This document shows, piece by piece, positions 25,002 to 34,700 of a stretch of 41,204 bases of DNA. Position numbers and translations under genes: made by a program. The DNA lies in contig JBAYQE010000013.1 in assembly GCA_041677345.1 (NCBI GenBank), forward strand, positions 1 to 41,204, written 5' to 3'. How positions within the stretch are numbered: position 1 is the first letter of the stretch; each line of letters starts with the position of its first letter. The notes under the pieces were generated by a model. The model was not told where the DNA came from, ran no database searches, and was given only the letters and a program-made list of their open reading frames with translations. This DNA comes from JALOAT01 sp041677345 (GTDB lineage: Bacteria > Pseudomonadota > Gammaproteobacteria > Thiohalomonadales > Thiohalomonadaceae).

Positions 25002-26642
25002 ATGAGCGACTTGCGCCAGGAGACCCTCGCCATCCACCGGTTGCGAATCCGCGCCGCGCACGGAGGATCGGTGCCGCCGGAAGGGGTGCGGGCGCTGCGG
25101 CGGGAGATCGAGTGGGCCGACTGGCCGCAGCCCCCCGGCGAGAGCTGGGTCTTTATACGCCGGCTGGAGGGGCGCGCTCCGCGCGGCCGGCTCGCGCGCA
25201 AACTGCTCCAGGAGGCCCGCGAACAGATCTTCGGCGGCACGGACGACAACGTGGTGCGCTTCGCCGATCTCACGGAGATGCTGGCCGCCCTGCTGGCGGA
25301 TCTGGCGCGGGGACAAGCCGCCGAACGCTGGTACTGGCGCCATTGGGCCCGCCTCTTCCCACTTTCTCGCTCCCGTGCCGTGGCGGATCTTCTGACGGAA
25401 CACATCACCCATCTGCCCGCCATCTGCGCCCGGCTGGAGCGGCTGCGGGCGCTCGACGAGATCTGGAGAGGGATGGACGAAACGGACGCCCGCCGGGTGA
25501 TGCAGGCGCTGGCCTGGCACGGCGGTTTCCCCCTCCCGGAGGTGGCGGAGGTGGAAACAGCGCTGGAAACCGGCAGCGAGGGGAGCGGGGCCGAACCGGC
25601 GTTCCGGATCCCCGGCGCCCTCCTCGCCCGGTGGGCACCGGTAGTGCGCCATTTTCCGCTCCCCGATCCCCGTCACCGGCTCGGGTTGTCGCTTGCCGGC
25701 CAGGAGGCGGTGCCGCTCATGCTGCAGCGGAAGCCGGCCATGCTCCTGGCCGGGCTCCATCGGACCATGACGGCGTCCGTTACGGGTAAGGACACGGTCC
25801 GCCGGGATAAAGAGCGTGCAGCGAACCACCGAAGCACCCCGGATGACGCTCCCTCCCCCCCATCACCGGTCGCCGGGGAGACGCCCACCGACTGGAAAGC
25901 CGCTACCGCAGAAACCGGCGCGACGAGCAATGTTCAGGAGGGTCGTGAAGCGCACGGCATCGCCACCGCCCCTGCGCCATCCGTGACTTCGTACCAGGGA
26001 ACGCCGCCGGCGTCAGGAGCGCAGGGACACCCCTTGCGCGCAGCATCGGATCCCTCCACTCCGGATGGGCAAGCGGCCATGGCGCCACACCCCGGGGCCG
26101 ACAGGTACAAACCGCGGATGTCGGCCCTTCTCAAAACCCGGCCGTCGCCGCCGCCCCCTGGTCCGACGTGGGACCATGACTTCGAGCCTTTCCCCACCGC
26201 GCAAGGGGGCCTGCTTTACCTGCTCAATTTTCTCAATCGCCCTGAGCCTCAGGCACTGATGGGGACTTGGTTCGAGCAGTTGCCCAACGGCTGGGGCTGG
26301 TTGTACCGGCTCGGGCAGGAACTGCAACTGGAGGAATCGGACCCCCTGGTCGGCTTCATCGCCGCCCAGCTGGGTTTCGATCATCCGTCCGAGTTGGAGC
26401 GGTTGCCGCCGCTCCCGGCCCGTGAACCGCTACTGGCCCTGGCGCGCCGCTGGTACGGCGTGAGGGATCTATGGCGCCCCGAACTGCTGCATCTGGAGGC
26501 CCGCGTTCGCGCCACCCCCAGCCATGTGGATCTCTACGCCTCCCTCAAAGCGGTGAAACTGCCGGTGCGGCTGGCGGGACTGGACATCAACCCCGGCTGG
26601 CTCCCCTGGCTCGGAAGGGTGGTCACTTTCCACTATGAGTGA
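25002..26642 (+). CDS. eCIS-associated protein of unknown function preceding the ATPase
   Basis: A 546-aa protein in two blocks joined by a Pro/Ala/Thr-rich linker (about 255-385). The N-terminal block opens IHRLRIRAAHGGSVPPEGVR and is helical. The C-terminal block has AQGGLLYLLNFLNRP and ends VKLPVRLAGLDINPGWLPWL, then GRVVTFHYE. The opening and the GGLLYLLNFL phrase weakly recall the CIS tape-measure family (Afp14), which also sits immediately before the ATPase gene. The length is shorter than most tape measures. It has a weak ribosome site and overlaps the ATPase by 8 bases. I treat the function as unknown, tape measure being the leading guess. Confidence 0.65.
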   Translation: MSDLRQETLAIHRLRIRAAHGGSVPPEGVRALRREIEWADWPQPPGESWVFIRRLEGRAPRGRLARKLLQEAREQIFGGTDDNVVRFADLTEMLAALLADLARGQAAERWYWRHWARLFPLSRSRAVADLLTEHITHLPAICARLERLRALDEIWRGMDETDARRVMQALAWHGGFPLPEVAEVETALETGSEGSGAEPAFRIPGALLARWAPVVRHFPLPDPRHRLGLSLAGQEAVPLMLQRKPAMLLAGLHRTMTASVTGKDTVRRDKERAANHRSTPDDAPSPPSPVAGETPTDWKAATAETGATSNVQEGREAHGIATAPAPSVTSYQGTPPASGAQGHPLRAASDPSTPDGQAAMAPHPGADRYKPRMSALLKTRPSPPPPGPTWDHDFEPFPTAQGGLLYLLNFLNRPEPQALMGTWFEQLPNGWGWLYRLGQELQLEESDPLVGFIAAQLGFDHPSELERLPPLPAREPLLALARRWYGVRDLWRPELLHLEARVRATPSHVDLYASLKAVKLPVRLAGLDINPGWLPWLGRVVTFHYE

Positions 26643-28665
26643 ACGGAGCGCACTCAATCCGGCGGCTTCGCCCCTGGCAGAGCCCCCCCTCTGGCAGTCG
26701 CTGGCGGGGCTGCTGAGGCTTGGCCTCCTCCGGTTCTGGCGCCAGACGCTCCCGGTGGAGAGCGGTCTCCCCGGCCTGCTGCTGAAGGAGGCGCGCGAGC
26801 TGCTGCCCGACGCCAGCGATCCGCCATGGGAGTCTGCCGTCGCACGCCTCCAGAGGAGCTGGCCGCCGCGCCAGGGCGCCCTGGCGGAGTTCATTCGCGA
26901 TCAGGGGCTTCATCTGCCCGAGGCCCTGCTCCTGACGCTGCTCGGCGAGGTGGAGCGCAGCCACCTCATCAACCTGGCCCTGGCGGAGCTTCAGGCGCCC
27001 GGCCGCCAGCCCCGCCCCACCGCCCACCTCTGCTGCGCCATGCTCGACAGCCTCTTCGGACCCGGTACCTTGTCGCCGTTGGATCTGCCCGAATCGCCTC
27101 TGGTGAAATCCGGGCTGGCGCAATTGGAATCGGACCTGCCCCTGCCCCTCAAGACCCTGCGCATCAAGCCGGGCTACTGGTCGGTCTTCCTGGAGCAGGC
27201 GGGCGGCTGGCCCCTCTGCACCCTGCTGGAGGAGGGCGATCCGGATCTGCTCCCGGAATCGGTGCTGCCGCAGTTGCCGGTGCTGGCCGATCTGCTCAGC
27301 GGCAGCGTTGGGATCCGCCCCGGCGCGCGCGGCCTCATCGTGCGAGGCCATCCCCATAGCGGCCGACGCCTATTCGCCCAGGCCCTGGCGCGCACATTGA
27401 CACGGCGGGCTCTTTCGATCCCGCTCGACGTGTGGCAGCAGGATCCGGCCCTTCCCCTCGCCTGCCGCTACGGCCGCTGGCTGCCGGTGCTGCAACCGGC
27501 GCTCGGACCCGGCGAGGTGTGGCGGCCGGGGACGCTGCCCGAAGGGGTTCCGGTCGTCATCCTGCTCGGTACCGACGGCGCCGTGGAGTGCCCCGATCTG
27601 ATCGAAATCATCCTGCCCTTGCCCGACGAAACACAGCGGGCCCGGTTATGGGGCAAGGCATTGAACGCCGCTCCCGACGATGGGAGCGAAACGCTTGCGC
27701 ACACCCTTGCCGGCGCCGCCCTGCTGAGCGGTCCCGCCATCGCCGATCTGGGGGCGAGCACCAGACTGGTGGCCAGGCGGCGGGGAGAGCCGGTGAGTGC
27801 GGCGCACGTCGCCGATGCCCGCCGGCAGCTCGGAGCGGAACGGCTGCGCCTGCTGGCGCAGCCGGTGGAGAGGCGGATCGAACCCGGCGCCATCGTGCTG
27901 CCCCCCCTCGTCGCGGAGGAGCTGGAACGGCTGCTCGACCGCGCCCGCCAGCGGGAGTCCCTCTGGCAGGGCCTCGGTGCCACCCTGAGCCAGACTCCCA
28001 CGGCTGGCCTGCGCGCGCTGTTTTGCGGCGAGAGCGGCACCGGCAAGACCCTGGCGGCCGGCTACGTCGCAACCCGCCTGGGCGCGCCGCTTTACCGGGT
28101 GGATCTCTCGGCCGTCATGAACAAGTACATCGGCGAATCCGAGAAGAACCTCTCGGCTCTCCTGGACATCGCGGCGGCGGCGGACGTGGTGCTCTTGTTC
28201 GATGAGGCCGATTCCCTCTTTGGCCGCCGGACGGACGGAAAAGAGACGGGAGAGCGCTTCGCCAACATGCTCACCCACTTTCTACTCACCCGCATCGAAA
28301 ACCATCCAGGTATCGTCATCCTGACCAGCAACAACCGGGAGCGCATCGACGGCGCCTTCACCCGCCGCCTCGATTTCATCGTGGAGTTCCCACAACCGGG
28401 GTTCGAGGAGCGTCTGGCGCTGTGGCGCAGCCACCTGGGTGGGCGCGGGCCCGGCGAAGCCGTTTACCGCCTGCTGGCCAGCTACTGCCCCTTCGCGGGG
28501 GGGCAGTTGCGCAACGTGGTACTCACCGCAGCCGCATACGCAGACACAGTGGAGATCACCGCCGGGCACCTGCTCGTCGGCCTCCAGGCGGAATACCGCA
28601 AAATCGGCCGGGAGATCCCGGCACGGCTAAGCCAGATCGTTCAGGCCGGCGCCGATGAACGATAA
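26635..28665 (+). CDS. AAA+ ATPase of the eCIS, Afp15/Pvc15-like
   Basis: A 676-aa ATPase conserved in Afp/PVC-type loci, where it is needed for assembly of particles. The active module is C-terminal: Walker A G465-ESGTG-K471-T472, the YIGESEKNL pore-side motif, Walker B LLFDEAD with D523/E524, sensor TSNN near 565 and arginines R577/R578 in DGAFTRRLDF. An earlier module around 225-330 keeps AAA shape, but its P-loop is G238-HPHSG-R244-R245, with lysine replaced, so it should not hydrolyse ATP. The N-terminal about 200 residues are helical and unassigned. It starts inside the preceding gene, so the two are coupled. Confidence 0.95.
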   Translation: MSERSALNPAASPLAEPPLWQSLAGLLRLGLLRFWRQTLPVESGLPGLLLKEARELLPDASDPPWESAVARLQRSWPPRQGALAEFIRDQGLHLPEALLLTLLGEVERSHLINLALAELQAPGRQPRPTAHLCCAMLDSLFGPGTLSPLDLPESPLVKSGLAQLESDLPLPLKTLRIKPGYWSVFLEQAGGWPLCTLLEEGDPDLLPESVLPQLPVLADLLSGSVGIRPGARGLIVRGHPHSGRRLFAQALARTLTRRALSIPLDVWQQDPALPLACRYGRWLPVLQPALGPGEVWRPGTLPEGVPVVILLGTDGAVECPDLIEIILPLPDETQRARLWGKALNAAPDDGSETLAHTLAGAALLSGPAIADLGASTRLVARRRGEPVSAAHVADARRQLGAERLRLLAQPVERRIEPGAIVLPPLVAEELERLLDRARQRESLWQGLGATLSQTPTAGLRALFCGESGTGKTLAAGYVATRLGAPLYRVDLSAVMNKYIGESEKNLSALLDIAAAADVVLLFDEADSLFGRRTDGKETGERFANMLTHFLLTRIENHPGIVILTSNNRERIDGAFTRRLDFIVEFPQPGFEERLALWRSHLGGRGPGEAVYRLLASYCPFAGGQLRNVVLTAAAYADTVEITAGHLLVGLQAEYRKIGREIPARLSQIVQAGADER

Positions 28666-28726
28666 TCGCCCACGGGATCCGGGCAGCCTCTTTGGCGCCA
28701 CGCGGACGCGGAATCTCCGTTCATGA
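28655..28726 (+). other. 23-codon bridging ORF between ATPase and giant payload gene
   Basis: An ATG at 28655 inside the last codons of the ATPase gene opens a frame of 23 codons that stops with TGA overlapping the giant gene's ATG (ATGA at 28723-28726). The giant gene has no Shine-Dalgarno, so ribosomes finishing this frame could restart on it. This is a possible translational coupling device and not a protein with a recognised role. It may also be chance. Confidence 0.35.
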
Positions 28727-31700
28727 GTGTCGGCGCGACCCAGAAGCCAAAGGCCGACCGGGAACCCAGACCGAAGCCGCGCCCGGCCCCACCTCCAGCC
28801 CGCGAGGCTGTCGAGGTTCCCGCCTACCTGCAAAACAGGCTGGGCGACGCCGTCGAGTCGGTGCGAGCAGAGGCGCACCCGGCCGTGGACGCCTCCGCCT
28901 CGGGCTGTGAGGTTCCGCGAACCGGAGCCTGGAACGGTCCCTGGGCGGAATGCCACGGATCACCCGAAGCGGCTCCGGACGCCCTCCTCTCCGGGTACCG
29001 AGCTATGAGCGCCGGACGCACCCCCGCATGGTTGGAGGCAAACCCCTCCACCGCCCCGCGATCCGGTCCCGTTCAAGCGAAGCCTGCGACAACCATCGGG
29101 ACAGAGAGTACCGCCGTTTCGCCTTCCGCCCCCACAACGGCGCAAGGGGCCGATCCCGCCGTGGCTCCTGCTGAGCTGCAAGCCTCTTCGCCCGAGCGCC
29201 GCGCGACCGGTGAGGCGCCCAAGGCAACCCCCGCGCCTGCGGGTCCCCCGCAGGCTTCCACGGAGTTCTCTGAAGCGCGACCCAAAACCCACGGGAGTGC
29301 CACACCGGAACAGGGCACCGCCGCCGGCGCCACCGCCCCTGCGCTGATCGCGGACGCGGCTCCGATCGCAGAGATCGGGGCGGCCGCCGGAGTAGAGGAA
29401 GCCGCCGCGCCGGGACCCATGGAAAAAGCGGAGGAAACCGGCGACGCGAAGGGATCCGCAGAGGCGAAGGAAACGGCCGAAGAGCCCGCCCTGGACGAGG
29501 CGGGCGGATCCCTGTCAGGCGGCGGGGGTGCATCGGGTGGGGGCGGCGGCTCAATGGCCGCCCTCCGCAGCCAGGTTCAGGCGCAGGCCCAGGCCATCCC
29601 GCAGCCCGCCATCTCCACCGGCGGCGGCGGCGTCGTCGGGCACGCGCGGCAGCGTGAGGAGGAGATCCACTTCATCGAACCCGCCGTGGCGGAGTCGGCC
29701 CGGGCGCAGATGCCCGAAACGCCTCAGGAGATGCCGGTGCCGCCCGAACCCACCGCGGAGAACCCGGTGCCCACGGCCACCCAGCGGGTGGAAGAAACGG
29801 CGGGGCGCACCCTCCCCGAGCAGAGCTTCGCCGCCCTGGTACGGACGCCCCTGGAGAACACACCGCGCCTGGGGGCGCGGCCGCTGCCGCCCGAACGGAT
29901 CCGCGAGGCCCACCATGTCCTGGACGACGGCAACCTGATGTCGATGGAGGACGATCCGCGCCAGCCGCTCCTCGACCTGCGCGAGCAGATGCTCAATCCG
30001 CCCGAGGTTGCAGAGCAGCAGAGCGGCGCCGCCACCCTCGCCCCCCATCCACCCCAGCCGGTACCGACGCCCACCCCCAACGCCCGCACCCAGATGGCCC
30101 AGGTCTTCGCCCGGCTGCTGGCGCGGCCGGAGAACGAGGCGCGCCAGATGTTGAGCCAGGCCCGCCGCGCGGCCTTCCCCGGCGGCACCCTGCAGGCTGA
30201 GTTGCCCGACTACGGCAACGATCCCCACTTGGCCGATCTCAGCCGCGAACTCACCACCCAGTACCGCGACATCGCAACCCAGGCGGGGGTCTCGGCCGAT
30301 GAGCTGGACCAAGCCATCGCCGATCGGCAACAAGTGTTGCAGGAAGAGGAGCTGGCCGCCCGCGAGGATCTGGTCTCCAGCACCGCCGACGCCACCACCC
30401 TGGTGTGCGAGGCCCACGACGAGCTCACCTCCACCATCGCCACCGAGGCAGAGCGCAACCGCGCCACGGCGGACGCGGTGGCGGCCAACGGCGGCGGCGG
30501 CTCCTACGCCGACCAGGTGCACGCGCGGCGGGACGGGCTGATCCGCACCGTGACCCGGCGCGCCGCCGAGATCGACGCCGCCTACCGGCGGGCGAAAGAA
30601 GATCGCGACCGGGAGCTGGACACCGCCCAGAGCCAGCGCGTGGACGCCTACCGGGCCGCCGCGCAGATGGACGACTTCCAACTGAACGAGATGGCCTGGC
30701 TGCCGCCGGAGCGCCAGACCCGGCTGCGCGAGATCTACACCAGCAGGACCGGACAGAGCCCCAGTCAGGAGACCGGGCTGAGCCAGATCGAGATCAACAC
30801 CCTGGCCGCGGCCAGCACCCGCTGGGCCGACGATCGGGCGGTGGAGGTCCGCAACGAGGTCCGCGCCTACAAAGAGACGGTCGGCGCCGACACCGGCCGC
30901 TGGCGCGCGGCCACCCTGGAGGCCGCCGAGGATGCGCGCACCGACATCCGCGCCTGGGACGAAGCGGAAAGCGGCGAGACCCGCTCCTGGTGGGACGAAT
31001 TCTGGGACTGGGTCAACGACTGGGTCGATCAGGCCCATGCCAACGCCGACGCCTGGCAGGCCCAGCAGAACCAGCAGCATGCCGCCGAGGTGGTCACCGA
31101 CCTCAACCTCATCGATCGCCTGAGCCGGGCCGCCGATCGCGGGATCACCGAAGAGCAGCGGCGGGAGCTGGAGAGCCTCACGGGGGACCAGCGCCGCATC
31201 GTCCAGGAGTTCTTCCAGGCGCGCAGCGAAGGGCGCAGCGTCGATCCCATCAGCCTGGTGGCGGATCTCACCCGCGCCCGGATCTGGAACGAACGCCGCC
31301 AGAACCTCATCCAGCGCCTGGAAGAGACCTTCCTCGAAGACACCTCGCTCGAGTACGCCACCATCGACCGCGTCGTGGGCCTGGCGGTCAGCGGCCTCAC
31401 GAGCAAGCTCTATGCCGCCTTCCACGGCAACTGGGGGTGGCTGAGCGAAGCGGGGACCGACGAAGAGGCGGTCTACGCCGCCCTCGACGGGCTCAACCGG
31501 GTGCAGTCGCTCGCCCTGCGCAACATCTACCGCCGCCGCTACGGGGTGGAGCTTGAGAGCGAGCTGAGAAGCGAGATGTCGGGGGGCGAGCTTGATCGCG
31601 CCCAGGCGCTCCTCTCGGGCAACCGCGCCGAGGCCGCGGCGGCCACCCTCTACAGCGCCATGCACGAGACCTTCCTCGGCACAGGCCTTGGCACCGACGA

Positions 31701-34700
31701 GGCGGCCATCCACAGCACCCTGCGGGGCCTGAGCGCCGAGGAGCGCGCCGAGGTCGTACGTATCTACAAAGAGCGCTACGGGCGCGATCTGGCCGCCGAC
31801 ACCCGCGGCGAGCTGGACGACTGGGCCACCTTCAGCGGCCGCGAGGCGGACCGGGCCGATGCGGAACTGGCGGGCAACCTGGAGCTCGCCGACGCCATCG
31901 AGATCGAGGAGGAGTTGCAGGGCTCCTGGTTCCACAGCTCCACCACCACCACCGTGGCGGCGGTTTATGAACGGGTGCGCCGCGAGGTCCAGCAGCAGGC
32001 GCTGCGCGAGAACCGCGACAGCGCCTGGATGGAGGCGGAGATCGCCCGGCGCACCCAGGGGATCCGGCACAGTTACGACGACCGCAACGCCGCCACCGGA
32101 GCAACCCTCTCCTCCGATATCGAGGCGGCGACGCAGGCCGAGGCGCACTTCTGGGGCAACACCCCCGAGAACCGCGACGCCAGCCGCGACTACCTCCAGG
32201 CCCTCTCCCGCAACGACATGGCGAGCGCCGACGCCGCCCGGATCCGGATCGAGCGTACCGCCCTCGTCTACGCCGACGACGACGTCATCACCGGCACCCT
32301 CGGCTCCCAGTACGAACGGGCGCTGGTGGCCGAGCGGCTCGATTACGGCCCCGAGCGGCGCCGCGCCCTGCTGGCCGCCCTCGACGAGGAGGAGCACCGG
32401 AGCGGCCGGGTCTGGACCGCCGACGAACGGTGGGCGGCGCGCCAGCGCGTGGAGCGCCAGCTTGAGCGCGAGCTGTCGGATCGCGCCCGCACCGTGGCGA
32501 GCGAAAACCTCTCGCGCATGGAGGGCGAATACGCCTCCCGCTACGGCGAGTCGGCGCGCACCGCCATCCTGGAGAGCACCAGCGGCGTCGACAACGAAAT
32601 GGCGGCGGCGCAACTGGACCAGGGCGGCTATCTCGACCCCTACCAGACCTTCGATTTCGCCACCCGCGGGGCCGGCACCGACGAGGAGGCGGCCAAGCGC
32701 GCCTTCGCCGGCCTCACCGCCGAGGAGATCGCCAGACTCGACGCGCGCTGGCGTCGCGAGCACGGAGGCGAATCCCTGCTCGACCGCGCCCGCGCCGAGA
32801 TGAGCGGCCGCGATCTCCTGGACATGGAGATCGCCCTCGACGGGGCGCCCGAGACCATCGACCAGCAGATCGCCCAGATGCGCCGCCGGGTGGAGTTCGA
32901 GCGTCCCACCAACCCCCTGGGCGCCTCCCTGGCGGTGACCGAGCGCGAGGTGATGGAGGCCCAGCTCGCCCACATGGAAGCGATGTCGGCCCGCATGCAC
33001 GCGCCGCCGGCGGGCAGCACCCCGGAAGAACAGCGCCGGGCCCGCGACACCCTCATGGACGAGTTCGACACCCAGACCTCGCTGGTCCAGGAGTCCATCG
33101 AACACCACCGGCAGCGCACCGACGCCCTGGTGGACTCCATCACCACCGTGGTGGGCATCGTCGTGGCGGTGGTGGTGGGGGTGGTCGGCTCCATCTTCAC
33201 CGGCGGCGCCGCGGGGGCGGTGGCCCTCGCCGTCATCGCCTCGCTCGCCTCCACCGCCGCCACCATCGGCACCCGCGCCCTGCTCAAGGGCAACGCCTAC
33301 GGCTGGGAGGATTTCGCGGTCGACGTGGGGATCGGGCTGGTCGACGCGGTGGTCGCCGCGCTCACCGCCGGCCTCGGCGACAAGCTGCTCGGGGCCGCGC
33401 GTCCCGCAGGCCAGGCGGCCGTGCGCAGCGCCACCGCCACTGGCCTGCGCGGGGCCTGGCAGCGGGCCATCCTCGGCCTCAACCGGTCGGCGGCGCGCCT
33501 GGGGGAGACCGGCCTCATCACCAACCGGGTCCGCCCCATCGGGCTGCTGCAGCGGATGGCCTCCAAGGAGGCGTCCATGCTCAGCCGGGGGGCCGCGTCC
33601 CTCATGGCCGAGACCGCCGAGAACTTCGTCCAGTCCCTGCCGAGCACGGCGCTGGGAGTCGCCCTGGACGACAACACCTGGAACGGTCCGGGCAACCCGC
33701 TCATGAACCTGTTGTCGGGCACGGCGCAGGGATTGGGACAGGGGCTGGTCATGGGCATGGCCATGGGTCCGGTCACGCGCCACGTCCAATCCGGGTTCGG
33801 CCGCGTGCGGGGGTTGGCGGCGGGTCCCCGCCTGGGCGCCGATACCCACCTGCGCATGCCCGAACGCCCTCTGCCGGGGAGCCCCGAGTACCGCGCCCGC
33901 CTGGACGAGTGGCAATCCGCCCATCCAGGGCGGCCCGAAGCGGAGTTCCAGACCCGTCTCGACCACGACTTCGATGCCTCCCTGCGCGCCTACGAGGCGC
34001 AGCAGGCGGTGCGCCGCGATGTGGCGACCCAGCTGCAGGAGGCGCTGCCCCCCGGCGACCGCGCCCTGGCGGCGGAGGTACCGGTCACGGTGGTGAGCGA
34101 TATCGAGTTCCGCCGGCTCAACAACCTGCGGCCCGGCGACGCCACCGTGGTGGTGCGCGACGGCCAGGTCCACATCGTGGTGCGCGAAGGGGCGCCGCCC
34201 CACGCCGTGCGCGCCCAACTGGCGGCCCAGGTGGAGCGCCTGCGCAACCTGGTGGAGCCCGGCACCGGCGGCCGGGTGCGCGACCCCCGCGCCGCCCTCC
34301 CCCGCGACCTGCGCGGGCGCCTCGCCGTGGACATCGAACCGGACCTGCCGCCCCGAACCGTGCGGGTGGAACACACCCCCGTGCCGCGCATCGTCGCCGG
34401 ACCCGGCGCCCGCGCCGCGGACATCCGCCTGCATGTGGAGACCGCCCGCAACGTGCTGCAACTGCACGGCGCCTTCGGACGGGTGCGCCACCTGCTGGAC
34501 CGCTTCGCCGACTGGGCCTTCCTCCACGGCGAGCCGCCCGCCGGCACCCGCGCCTGGGAGGCCCGGCAGGAGCTGCGCAAGCTGCCCGACGTCATCGAAG
34601 CCCGCATGCGGGAGGCGGCCCATCCGGACCTCACCGCCCACCAGCGGGCCCAAATCGAGGCCGATATCGCCCATCTGCACGAGCAAGTGGCCGCCCACCG

